DNA of 26,430 nucleotides from Clostridiales bacterium (GTDB taxonomy: Bacteria; Bacillota; Clostridia; Oscillospirales; Acutalibacteraceae). Of the stretch, positions 1 through 6,593 are shown one piece after another. The notes below the pieces were generated by a model that saw nothing but the letters and a program-made list of their open reading frames with translations, made no database searches and had not been told where the DNA came from. Position 1 is the stretch's first letter. Each line of letters begins with the position of its first letter. The stretch covers positions 10,109 through 36,538 of the forward strand of contig DXXH01000016.1 of NCBI GenBank assembly GCA_019416395.1. Direction: 5' to 3'. The translations under genes and the position numbers were made by a program.

Positions 1-1
1 G

Positions 2-139
2 GAAGAAAACCGCACGTTTACAAAAGTGGAAGAACTGGATTTTGAAGGTCGGAAACAAGAGCTTGCCAGAATTATTGGGGGAGATTCCATCACCCAGCTG
101 CAGCTGGAAATGGCAGAAGAAATGCTGCGAAAGGCTTGA
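2..139 (+). CDS. recN: DNA repair protein RecN, C-terminal fragment (5' end outside window)
   Basis: Only the last 45 codons lie in the window, open from the left edge and ending in TGA at 137-139. The peptide contains an E-L-A-R-I-I-G-G-D-S-I-T stretch followed by a helical M-A-E-E-M-L ending. This is the typical end of RecN, an SMC-like ATPase of double-strand break repair whose C-terminal ATPase lobe finishes with an R-x-x-E-x-A-R-x-x-G-G-x-x-I-T signature. No start or Walker motifs are visible, so the call depends on this tail alone. The stop codon lies inside the -35 box of the next promoter, so there is no spacer between recN and the tyrS unit. Confidence 0.78.
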   Translation, partial: EENRTFTKVEELDFEGRKQELARIIGGDSITQLQLEMAEEMLRKA

Positions 140-164
140 CATTTCTAGCTTTACGCCTTATAAT
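136..164 (+). promoter_or_regulatory. Consensus SigA-type promoter for tyrS
   Basis: The -35 box TTGACA (136-141) and -10 box TATAAT (159-164) are separated by exactly 17 bases. Both boxes match the housekeeping consensus perfectly. Transcription would begin near 171, at the start of the T-box leader. The -35 box contains the recN stop codon (137-139). Confidence 0.88.
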
Positions 165-170
165 TTCCAC

Positions 171-443
171 AGAACGGCGATGACGGAACAAAGTAGGCTC
201 CGATCCCACGGCAAAGAGAACCCGCGGTTGGTGAAAGCGGGAGCGTGGCGGCTGCTGAACATACAGTCCCGAGCCGCTGCCCTGAACAGCTTTTCAGTAG
301 GGGCAGCCGTATGACAGGCGTTACTCTGTCAGGGCATGAAAGTGCCCCTAAGGTCACGTGTCGCAAGGCCGTGATAAATTGAGGTGGTACCGCGGTAAAG
401 TACTTTATCGCCCTCTGCGTGAAAATGCAGGGGGCGTTTTTTT
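171..443 (+). promoter_or_regulatory. Tyrosine T-box riboswitch leader of tyrS
   Basis: The leader holds the T-box sequence GAGGTGGTACCGCGG (381-395) followed by a rho-independent terminator. The stem I apical hairpin is CCCGC/GCGGG around GGTTGGTGAAA. The specifier loop carries GAACATACAG, giving specifier codon TAC (262-264), which is tyrosine and fits the downstream gene. Antiterminator: GAGG (381-384) and GCG (392-394) can pair with CCTC (412-415) and CGC (409-411). This leaves a 7-base bulge TGGTACC (385-391) whose TGGT would bind the uncharged tRNA end ending in A-CCA. That structure excludes the terminator, whose 5' arm starts at 409. Uncharged tRNA-Tyr is therefore expected to switch tyrS on. 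Confidence 0.93.
409..443 (+). terminator. T-box regulated intrinsic terminator
   Basis: CGCCCTCTGC (409-418) pairs with GCAGGGGGCG (427-436), a 10-bp stem with one T-G wobble, followed by seven T residues (437-443). Its left arm is shared with the antiterminator, so it is the conditional stop of the T-box leader. Confidence 0.92.
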
Positions 444-500
444 GCGCACACCCTGGGCATTTTCAAAAATGACTTTATTTTTTGGAAAGGATTGAGACAC

Positions 501-1721
501 ATGGGAGTGTACGAGGAATTGCAGGCCCGGGGCTTAATCGCTCAGGTCACCAACGAGGAAGAAATCAGGGAAGTGGTCAACAATGGTAAAGCAGTATTTT
601 ATATCGGTTTTGACTGCACCGCTGACAGCTTGACCGCCGGCCATTTTATGGCTTTGACCTTGATGAAGCGCTTGCAAATGGCAGGAAATAAGCCCATTGC
701 TCTGATTGGTGGCGGCACCACCATGATCGGTGACCCCTCCGGCCGGAGCGATATGCGGAAAATGCTTACAAAAGAGGATATCGACCACAATGCAGCTTGC
801 TTCAAACGGCAAATGGAGCGTTTTATCGAGTTTGGAGACGGCAAAGCCATGATGCTGAACAATGCCGATTGGCTGCTAAACCTCAACTATGTGGAACTAC
901 TTCGGGAAGTGGGCGCTTGCTTCAGCGTGAACAATATGCTTCGGGCCGAATGCTACAAGCAGCGCATGGAGAATGGGCTCTCTTTCTTGGAATTCAACTA
1001 CATGATCATGCAAAGCTATGATTTTTACTACATGTTCCAGCATTATGGCTGTAACATGCAGTTTGGTGGAGACGATCAATGGAGCAATATGCTGGGCGGT
1101 ACAGAATTGATTCGCCGGAAACTGCACAAAGATGCCCATGCTATGACCATCACGCTACTCACCGATTCCCAGGGCAAAAAGATGGGAAAAACGGCTGGCA
1201 ACGCTGTGTGGCTGGATCCCAACAAAACCAGTCCCTTTGATTTTTATCAATACTGGCGCAATGTGGACGACGCTGACGTTATTAAGTGTATCCGTATGCT
1301 TACCTTCCTGCCCTTAGATGAAATTGACGAGATGAGCCATTGGGAAGGCAGCCAACTCAATAGGGCAAAAGAAATTCTAGCCTTTGAGTTGACCAAAATG
1401 GTCCATGGGGAAGAGGAAGCCACAAAAGCTCAGGAAGGCGCCCGCGCTCTATTCAGTGCTGGAACCAATACGGCCAATATGCCCACTACGCAGTTGGCTG
1501 AAGAAGATTTCACCAATGGGGAAATCGCTGTACTGGATCTTTTGATGAAAACCGGGCTTGTTCCCTCTAAAGGGGAAGGCCGTCGGCTGATCCAACAGGG
1601 TGGCTTAACAGTAGCAGATGAGAAAATCACGGATCCTGCAAAAACTTTCCCGAAAACTGCCTTTGAAAACGGACTTGTCATCAAGAAAGGCAAGAAAGTC
1701 TTCCATAAGGCTGTTTGCTAA
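501..1721 (+). CDS. tyrS: Tyrosine--tRNA ligase
   Basis: Cytoplasmic class I aminoacyl-tRNA synthetase that attaches tyrosine to tRNA-Tyr. The 406-residue protein opens with V-Y-E-E-L-x-A-R-G-L-I-A-Q-V-T, the usual bacterial TyrRS start. It has the HIGH-type motif T-A-G-H-F (about 45-49), the tyrosine-binding segment N-Y-M-I-M-Q-S-Y-D, the G-G-D-D-Q-W motif near 190 and a KMSKS-type K-K-M-G-K-T (226-231). A C-terminal S4-like RNA-binding region (about 340-380) carries E-G-R-R-L-I-Q-Q-G-G. ATG 501 is chosen over TTG 492 because AAAGG ends only one base before the TTG but ten bases before the ATG. The gene follows its own tyrosine T-box and is closed by a terminator, so it appears monocistronic. 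Confidence 0.97.
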   Translation: MGVYEELQARGLIAQVTNEEEIREVVNNGKAVFYIGFDCTADSLTAGHFMALTLMKRLQMAGNKPIALIGGGTTMIGDPSGRSDMRKMLTKEDIDHNAACFKRQMERFIEFGDGKAMMLNNADWLLNLNYVELLREVGACFSVNNMLRAECYKQRMENGLSFLEFNYMIMQSYDFYYMFQHYGCNMQFGGDDQWSNMLGGTELIRRKLHKDAHAMTITLLTDSQGKKMGKTAGNAVWLDPNKTSPFDFYQYWRNVDDADVIKCIRMLTFLPLDEIDEMSHWEGSQLNRAKEILAFELTKMVHGEEEATKAQEGARALFSAGTNTANMPTTQLAEEDFTNGEIAVLDLLMKTGLVPSKGEGRRLIQQGGLTVADEKITDPAKTFPKTAFENGLVIKKGKKVFHKAVC

Positions 1722-1730
1722 AAAGCAACA

Positions 1731-1763
1731 AAAAAAGGAGTCCCTTCCGGGGCTCCCTTTTTT
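1731..1763. terminator. Bidirectional terminator between convergent tyrS and the lysine operon
   Basis: GGAGTCCC (1737-1744) pairs with GGGGCTCC (1749-1756) around loop TTCC, with A residues on the left (1731-1736) and a T tract on the right. Read from either strand it gives a stem followed by T residues, so it can end both tyrS and the minus-strand operon. Confidence 0.85.
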
Positions 1764-1785
1764 ATTGCTTCTAGGAATCAACCGC

Positions 1786-2244
1786 TTAAGCCATTGCCTT
1801 TTGAATGGCTCCCAGCACGGTGTCGAAGTCTGCTTCTGTAACAAGCAGGGAAATCTCCACTTCAGAGGTGGTGATCAACCGAATGTCAGCGTCTGTACCG
1901 GAAATGGCATTAAACACTTGCGCGGCTACGCCAGGAGTGTTCTTCATCAAAGGGTCATACACAGAAATTTTGTGGTTGACGCTGCTGACGATCACGTCGA
2001 TATCCGTCTCGCGCTTTAATTTTGAAGTAAACCCTAAAATGTCGATCATATCTTCGTCCGAGATGGTAAAGGACAGACCTGTGGTAGCACCGTGGGTGGG
2101 CGCCATGGAAATCATATCGATATTGATCCCGTACTGGGAGATGGTATCGAAGATTTTCGCAAGAGAAGCCACATTGGCAGGAAAATCCTGCAACGTGATC
2201 AAGGTGATATTGTCAACCGTGCTGATAACAGTAGAAGCGCTCAT
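1786..2244 (-). CDS. Free-standing double-ACT protein, aspartokinase regulatory-domain homolog
   Basis: This 152-residue protein has no catalytic domain. Residues about 12-75 form one ACT-like unit (I-T-L-I-T-L-Q-D-F-P-A-N-V-A, then Y-G-I-N-I-D-M-I-S-M). Residues about 85-150 form a second (H-K-I-S-V-Y, P-G-V-A-A-Q-V-F-N-A-I, then I-T-T-S-E-V-E-I-S-L-L-V). This arrangement, and the T-S-E-x-x-I-S signature in particular, match the C-terminal regulatory half of aspartokinase, which senses lysine or threonine. It is the last gene of asd-dapA-dapB and starts 13 bases after dapB behind GAGGAGG, so the lysine riboswitch should control it. The kinase half is absent from the window. It may be a trans-acting regulator or subunit of an unlinked aspartokinase. 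The domain call is firm; the function is inference. Confidence 0.85.
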   Translation of the reverse strand: MSASTVISTVDNITLITLQDFPANVASLAKIFDTISQYGINIDMISMAPTHGATTGLSFTISDEDMIDILGFTSKLKRETDIDVIVSSVNHKISVYDPLMKNTPGVAAQVFNAISGTDADIRLITTSEVEISLLVTEADFDTVLGAIQKAMA

Positions 2245-2257
2245 AGGGATTTCCTCC

Positions 2258-3010
2258 TCAGATCAAATGGGACATATCATACAGGCCGGGAGCCTTTCCT
2301 GCCATATACACAGCGGCGTTAACCGCCCCAGCGGCAAAAAGCTCTTTGGACTGGGCGGAATGGGACAGGGTGATCACTTCGCTTTGTCCAGCGAAAATCA
2401 CCTGATGCTCTCCGACAATGGTACCGCCCCGCACAGAATGTAAACCGATCTCTTTTTTCTCCCGTTTTTTCCGCTGGGAGTGCCGGTCATAAACATAGTT
2501 CATGGAATTGTCCCGCACTTGATTGATGGCGTCAGCGATCATCAGCGCGGTGCCACTGGGAGCATCAATTTTCTGGTTGTGGTGCATTTCCACAATCTCT
2601 ACATCAAAAGCGTCTCCCAGAACAGCTTCCGCCTTCTTCGCCAATTCGATCAGCAGGTTGACGCCTAAGGACATATTCCGGGAATAAAACAAAGGCAGCT
2701 CTTTCGCAGCTTCTTGAATCTCTTTTGTCTGTTCAGCGCTGTAACCGGTAGTGCACAGCACCGCCGCTACCCCCTTATGGCTCCGGCAATACTCCAAAAT
2801 CGACGAAAGAGCCGCAGGATGGGAGAAATCTACAACTACCTGAGCGATTTCCTTTACGTCGGACAAAGATCTATATACGGGAAACGAACTGTTGCTGTTG
2901 CCGGAAATATCCACTCCGGCAACAATGGAACAGTCTTCCCGTTGATTGACAAAATTCTGAACCGCGGCGCCCATCTTCCCATTGCAGCCACAGAGAATAA
3001 GGTTGGTCAT
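2258..3010 (-). CDS. dapB: 4-hydroxy-tetrahydrodipicolinate reductase
   Basis: Cytoplasmic NAD(P)H-dependent enzyme of lysine and diaminopimelate synthesis, acting after DapA. The 250-residue product has the N-terminal dinucleotide-binding motif G-C-N-G-K-M-G (8-14), the loop C-T-T-G-Y (86-90) and the catalytic/substrate motif H-H-N-Q-K-I-D-A-P-S-G-T-A with His143, His144 and Lys147. Length is normal for the family. ATG 3010 is chosen over an upstream GTG at 3034 because AGGAAG sits seven bases before the ATG. It lies 33 bases downstream of dapA and 13 bases before the ACT gene, whose ribosome binding site abuts the dapB stop. It is transcribed within the lysine-riboswitch operon. Confidence 0.97.
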   Translation of the reverse strand: MTNLILCGCNGKMGAAVQNFVNQREDCSIVAGVDISGNSNSSFPVYRSLSDVKEIAQVVVDFSHPAALSSILEYCRSHKGVAAVLCTTGYSAEQTKEIQEAAKELPLFYSRNMSLGVNLLIELAKKAEAVLGDAFDVEIVEMHHNQKIDAPSGTALMIADAINQVRDNSMNYVYDRHSQRKKREKKEIGLHSVRGGTIVGEHQVIFAGQSEVITLSHSAQSKELFAAGAVNAAVYMAGKAPGLYDMSHLI

Positions 3011-3043
3011 ATTGGGACTTCCTTTCTTTTTCACAAGGGGAGT

Positions 3044-3934
3044 TTACACCAAGCCGTGCTTTTGCAGCAAAGCCGTAAGCTTTGCCTTTCCGTCTTCCGT
3101 CATGGTTGTCAAAGGCATACGGCAATGATTGGACCGCATCAAACCCATCTGATACATGGCTTCCTTGATGGGAATGGGGTTGACGTCCAGGAAGAAACCG
3201 TCCATCAAATCCAGATATTCCACATTCAATTTTCGAGCGGCATCTAAATTTCCTTCCAGCATATACGCCGCCAATTCGTGCATCTTGCCGGGCAAAGCGT
3301 TGGAAAATACAGAAATTACGCCCTTTCCACCCAATGCCATAATGGGAAGCGTCTGGTTATCTTCACCGGAATAAATGACCAGGTCATCTCCGCACAGTGC
3401 CGCCGTACGGGCAGTGGCAGAAATATCGCCGTTTGCTTCCTTTACAGCCACAATGTATGGGTTTTTGGAAAGCTCCTTGTAAGTGGCAGGCTGAATGTTA
3501 CACCCGGTACGGCTAGGCACATTGTAAAGAATGCAGGGCATTTTTACATGGTCGGCCACATAATTGAAACTTTCAATCAGGCCCTTCTGGGAAGTCTTAT
3601 TGTAGTAGGGGGTTACCAGCAGCAAACCGTCAGCTCCCAGCGCTTTGGCCTCTTGGGACAGCTCTACACAGAACTGGGTGTCATTGCTGCCTGTACCCGC
3701 GATTACCGGTACACGGCCCTTTACTTTCTCAATGATAAACTTGATCACCTGCGTGTGTTCCTCGGTGGTCATAGTAGCGGCCTCGCCGGTAGTGCCACAA
3801 GCAACAATCGCGTCGATACCGCCTTCGATCTGAAATTCCACCAGCTTCTCCAGCTCTTCCCAGGAGATGTTTCCTTGCTGGTCAAAAGGCGTTACCAAAG
3901 CGGTGGCAGCGCCGGTAAAGATCAGTTGCTTCAT
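3044..3934 (-). CDS. dapA: 4-hydroxy-tetrahydrodipicolinate synthase
   Basis: Condenses pyruvate with aspartate semialdehyde, the first committed step to lysine and diaminopimelate. The 296-residue TIM-barrel protein shows the Schiff-base Lys165 in V-A-V-K-E-A, Tyr137 in Y-N-V-P-S-R-T-G, Thr48 in C-G-T-T-G-E and the interface Tyr111 in P-Y-Y-N-K. All core residues are present and length is normal. ATG 3934 has GGAGG nine bases upstream. An in-frame TTG at 3943 is less likely. The gene starts 20 bases after asd, so the product of Asd is fed directly to DapA from the same transcript. Confidence 0.98.
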   Translation of the reverse strand: MKQLIFTGAATALVTPFDQQGNISWEELEKLVEFQIEGGIDAIVACGTTGEAATMTTEEHTQVIKFIIEKVKGRVPVIAGTGSNDTQFCVELSQEAKALGADGLLLVTPYYNKTSQKGLIESFNYVADHVKMPCILYNVPSRTGCNIQPATYKELSKNPYIVAVKEANGDISATARTAALCGDDLVIYSGEDNQTLPIMALGGKGVISVFSNALPGKMHELAAYMLEGNLDAARKLNVEYLDLMDGFFLDVNPIPIKEAMYQMGLMRSNHCRMPLTTMTEDGKAKLTALLQKHGLV

Positions 3935-3954
3935 AGTCTCCAACCTCCAGAAGT

Positions 3955-5034
3955 TCAGTCAAAATAGCCCTTGGCACACAGCAGCTCTGCCATGAGCAGC
4001 GCTCCGCCTGCGGCGCCCCGCAGGGTATTGTGGGAAAGGCATACAAACTTGTAGTCGTACTGAGTGTCCGGACGCAAACGGCCTACAGATACCGCCATGC
4101 CGCCTTCCAGGTCACGGTCCAGCTTGGGCTGAGGCCGGTCGTTCTCCGTGAAATAGTGCAGGAACTGTTTGGGCGCGCTGGGCAATTCCAGTTCCTGTGC
4201 GGGTCCCCGGAACTTCTCCCACCGGTCGATGATCTCCTCTACGGAAGCTTTGTTCTCCAAAGAGAAGAACACCGCCGCCATATGGCCGTCGGAAACCGGC
4301 ACCCGCAAGCACTGGGAAGTGATCGAGGGCGTGGTGGTGTTGACGATCACGCCCTTTTCCACGTGGCCCCAGATTTTCAAGGGTTCCTGCTCGGACTTCT
4401 CTTCCTCGCCACCAATGTAAGGGATCACATTGTCCAGAATTTCCGGCATTGTCTCAAAGGTTTTTCCCGCTCCGGAAATAGCCTGATACGTGCAGGCCAA
4501 TACTTTTGTCACACCCAGGTCCATCAGGGGGTGAATGGCCGGAACATAGCTCTGCAAGGAGCAGTTGCATTTTACAGCGATAAAACCACGCTTTGTCCCC
4601 AGGCGTTTCCGCTGGGAATCGATGACCTCCGCGTGATCCGCGTTGATTTCCGGAATGATCATAGGTACGTCAGGAGTGGAACGGTGGGCGCTGTTGTTGG
4701 AAACAACCGGGCACTCATGACGTGCGTAGGTTTCCTCCAAGGCGCGGATTTCCTCCTTTTTCATGTTGACGGCGCAGAAGACAAAGTCCACCAGGGACAC
4801 GATCTTTTCGATATCCTTTTCCGCATCGTACACAGGCAGTTTCGCCATGGAAGCGGGCAAGGGAGTTTTCATCGCCCAGCGGCCTCCCACAGCTTCTTCG
4901 TATGTTTTCCCTGCAGAACGGGCGCTGGCCGCCAGAGCCGTCACAGTAAACCAGGGGTGGTTTTCCAAAATTGTGGCAAACCGTTGTCCTACCATACCTG
5001 TGCATCCGATAATTCCCACGCGATATTGTTTCAT
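3955..5034 (-). CDS. asd: Aspartate-semialdehyde dehydrogenase, archaeal/fungal-like type
   Basis: Reduces aspartyl phosphate to aspartate semialdehyde, the branch point to lysine, threonine and methionine. The 359-residue protein has the NADP-binding motif G-I-I-G-C-T-G-M-V-G-Q-R-F (7-19), the S-N-N-S-A-H-R segment with D-V-P-M-I-I-P-E near 112-129, nucleophile Cys158 in C-N-C-S and the catalytic-type His253 in S-D-G-H-M. These features fit the archaeal/fungal branch better than the usual bacterial usg/asd branch. ATG 5034 begins the Rossmann fold exactly, with AGAAAGGA about 11 bases upstream. An open frame continues upstream to 5283 but runs through the lysine riboswitch and is not coding. 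It is the first gene of the riboswitch-controlled operon. Confidence 0.95.
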   Translation of the reverse strand: MKQYRVGIIGCTGMVGQRFATILENHPWFTVTALAASARSAGKTYEEAVGGRWAMKTPLPASMAKLPVYDAEKDIEKIVSLVDFVFCAVNMKKEEIRALEETYARHECPVVSNNSAHRSTPDVPMIIPEINADHAEVIDSQRKRLGTKRGFIAVKCNCSLQSYVPAIHPLMDLGVTKVLACTYQAISGAGKTFETMPEILDNVIPYIGGEEEKSEQEPLKIWGHVEKGVIVNTTTPSITSQCLRVPVSDGHMAAVFFSLENKASVEEIIDRWEKFRGPAQELELPSAPKQFLHYFTENDRPQPKLDRDLEGGMAVSVGRLRPDTQYDYKFVCLSHNTLRGAAGGALLMAELLCAKGYFD

Positions 5035-5052
5035 GATTTTCCAAATCCTTTC

Positions 5053-5081
5053 TGGGTGAAAAGTGATGTCTTGGGTGAAAA
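5053..5081 (-). repeat. Short direct repeat in the asd leader
   Basis: TGGGTGAAAA occurs at 5053-5062 and again at 5072-5081, a 19-base period, between the riboswitch terminator and the asd start. Read on the transcribed strand the unit is TTTTCACCCA. Function unknown; it could be a chance repeat. Confidence 0.45.
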
Positions 5082-5094
5082 AGGCGGAACAAAG

Positions 5095-5116
5095 AAAAAA
5101 CCGGTTGAAAACCGGC
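5095..5116 (-). terminator. Lysine-riboswitch terminator upstream of asd
   Basis: On the minus strand CCGGTT-TTC-AACCGG (5101-5115) forms a six-pair hairpin followed by six T residues. It lies 68 bases downstream of the lysine aptamer and about 60 bases before asd, the position expected for premature termination when lysine is bound. I could not resolve one unambiguous antiterminator pairing by eye. Confidence 0.82.
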
Positions 5117-5182
5117 TGTTCATCTCCTATAATAGAAATGCTGTTTCCGTACCGTAAGCGTACAGTTTCGAAAACGTTGTTC

Positions 5183-5342
5183 AATAGCACTCCATCACAA
5201 GTGATGACAGTCGCAAAGCTGTTTGCTGTTGCAACCAGGGGAATACCCGCCAGATATCCCCCTTCGGCAGCCCACCCTTTCACAAGACTTCTTCAGTTCT
5301 GGCAACCTCCATCTCGCTACTTTTGAAAGCCGCGCCTCTATT
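5183..5342 (-). promoter_or_regulatory. Lysine riboswitch (L-box) upstream of asd-dapA-dapB-ACT
   Basis: Read on the minus strand, this 160-base element opens with AATAGAGGCGCGG and an AGTA internal loop. It continues with GGCTGCCGAAGG (GCCGAAGG at 5261-5268) and ACTGTCA (5205-5211), and closes with GGAGTGCTATT. These are the conserved L-box blocks in the right order. The closing helix P1 is AATAG (5338-5342) with CTATT (5183-5187). It sits directly downstream of a consensus promoter and upstream of a terminator, followed by lysine-pathway genes, which fits lysine-dependent repression by transcription termination. Confidence 0.92.
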
Positions 5343-5350
5343 TGAGTTTT

Positions 5351-5379
5351 ATCATACCCTAGATTCCTCCTGTTGTCAA
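5351..5379 (-). promoter_or_regulatory. Promoter of the lysine operon
   Basis: On the minus strand TTGACA (5374-5379) and TATGAT (5351-5356) are separated by 17 bases. Transcription would begin a few bases before the aptamer at 5342. The -35 box overlaps that of the divergent queA promoter. Confidence 0.85.
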
Positions 5380-5401
5380 TTTTTCAGCCACATTTTATTG
5401 T
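5373..5401 (+). promoter_or_regulatory. Divergent promoter for queA
   Basis: TTGTCA (5373-5378) and TATTGT (5396-5401) are separated by 17 bases on the plus strand, about 60 bases before queA. The match is weaker than for the lysine-operon promoter. Its -35 box shares five bases with the opposing TTGACA. Confidence 0.6.
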
Positions 5402-5462
5402 ATGAAATTTTACGGGAGCGGTCCCTAAAACCATTCACAAAAAGGAAATGAGGATACTTACC

Positions 5463-6488
5463 ATGAAAACAAGCGATTTTAATTTTGATTTACCGGAAGA
5501 ACTCATTGCCCAAACACCCATAGAACCCCGGGACGCCTCCCGGCTGATGGTGCTGGATAAGAACACGGGGGAAATCGAACACCGCCATTTTTACGACATT
5601 GTCCAGTACCTCACCCCCAAAGACTGTTTGATATTAAACGATTCCCGGGTGCTTCCTGCCCGTCTGTATGGGGTAAAAGAGGGGACAGGCGCCCACGTTG
5701 AGTTCCTGCTGTTACAAAACAAAGGGAATGACGTGTGGGAAGCCTTGGCGGGTCCTGGAAAGCGGGCCAAAAAAGGAAGTCGGTTTCAATTTGGAGACGG
5801 AATTCTGCAATGTGAGGTTGTAGATGTGCTTCCGGACGGCAACCGGCTGATCCATTTCGAGTATGAAGGTATGTTCTTCCATATTTTGGATCAAATCGGC
5901 CAAATGCCATTACCGCCTTATATCAAGGCACGGCTGGAAGACAAGGAGCGCTACCAAACCGTTTATTCCCGGGAAGAAGGCTCTGCGGCTGCCCCGACAG
6001 CTGGGCTGCACTTTACCCCGGAACTGCTGGAAAAAATCAAAGCCATGGGTGTGGAATTGGGCTTTGTGACACTGCATGTGGGGTTGGGTACATTCCGTCC
6101 GGTCAGCGTAGAGAATATTCAGGACCACAAAATGCATTCTGAGCATTATCATATGCCGGAAGCCACCGCCGCCCTCATCAACAAGACCAAAGAGCGAGGG
6201 GGCAGGGTGATTGCGGTAGGGACCACCAGTTGCCGCACCATCGAATCCGTGGCGCAAAAGGAGGGCTGTTTCCGGGAAAGTGAAGGCTGGACAGACATTT
6301 TCCTGTATCCCGGCTGTGAATTCAAAGGGGTAGACGCGTTGATCACCAACTTCCATTTGCCGGAGAGTACGCTGATCATGCTGGTTTCCGCCTTGGCGGG
6401 AAGGGAAAATATCCTTCATGCGTACAACGTGGCTGTCCAGGAACGGTATCGTTTTTTCAGCTTTGGAGACGCTATGTTTATTCACTGA
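5463..6488 (+). CDS. queA: S-adenosylmethionine:tRNA ribosyltransferase-isomerase
   Basis: Transfers and isomerises the ribosyl group of SAM onto 7-aminomethyl-7-deazaguanine in tRNA, giving epoxyqueuosine at wobble position 34. The 341-residue product begins with M-K-T-S-D-F-N-F-D-L-P-E-E-L-I-A-Q, the standard QueA start. It also has R-D-A-S-R-L, the N-D-S-R-V-x-P-A-R segment, the P-T-A-G-L-H-F-T motif and T-L-H-V-G-L-G-T-F-R-P-V. ATG 5463 has GAGG nine bases upstream; an in-frame ATG at 5448 has poor spacing. Other queuosine genes (tgt, queG or queH) are not in the window. The next gene starts 105 bases later, so the two may be co-transcribed. Confidence 0.97.
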   Translation: MKTSDFNFDLPEELIAQTPIEPRDASRLMVLDKNTGEIEHRHFYDIVQYLTPKDCLILNDSRVLPARLYGVKEGTGAHVEFLLLQNKGNDVWEALAGPGKRAKKGSRFQFGDGILQCEVVDVLPDGNRLIHFEYEGMFFHILDQIGQMPLPPYIKARLEDKERYQTVYSREEGSAAAPTAGLHFTPELLEKIKAMGVELGFVTLHVGLGTFRPVSVENIQDHKMHSEHYHMPEATAALINKTKERGGRVIAVGTTSCRTIESVAQKEGCFRESEGWTDIFLYPGCEFKGVDALITNFHLPESTLIMLVSALAGRENILHAYNVAVQERYRFFSFGDAMFIH

Positions 6489-6497
6489 TTGGTGTGT

Positions 6498-6534
6498 CAC
6501 AAGGCAGGAGATTCCACATGTTGCCTTTGTGGAA
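6498..6534 (+). other. Overlapping alternative hairpins between queA and the radical SAM gene
   Basis: CACAAGGCA (6498-6506) can pair with TGCCTTTGTG (6522-6531, one bulged T). TTCCACA (6512-6518) can instead pair with TGTGGAA (6528-6534). The two helices share 6528-6531 and cannot form together. No T tract follows, so this is not an ordinary terminator. It could be a processing site, a regulatory RNA element or coincidence. Confidence 0.35.
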
Positions 6535-6593
6535 ATTTGTGGATCGCCGCTGGGAAAAGACAATGCAACTTATTATATAAAACGGGAGAACCC

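Noticed and set aside
42..314. Open frame of 90 codons in the tyrS leader
   Set aside because: It overlaps the recN end and the T-box RNA, whose structure explains the sequence; no ribosome binding site and no recognisable protein.
4030..5157. Long plus-strand open frame (375 codons) antisense to asd
   Set aside because: It is a shadow of the asd codons, runs through the riboswitch terminator and resembles no family.
5035..5283. N-terminal extension of asd
   Set aside because: The extension overlaps the lysine riboswitch and terminator. The family start coincides with ATG 5034.
5910..6563. Minus-strand open frame (217 codons) across the end of queA
   Set aside because: Shadow of queA codons with no recognisable protein and no start signals.
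6489..6593. Cysteine-rich N-terminal extension of the radical SAM protein
   Set aside because: It would start at TTG directly after the queA stop without a ribosome binding site. The family start is at ATG 6594/6597 behind GGGAGA.
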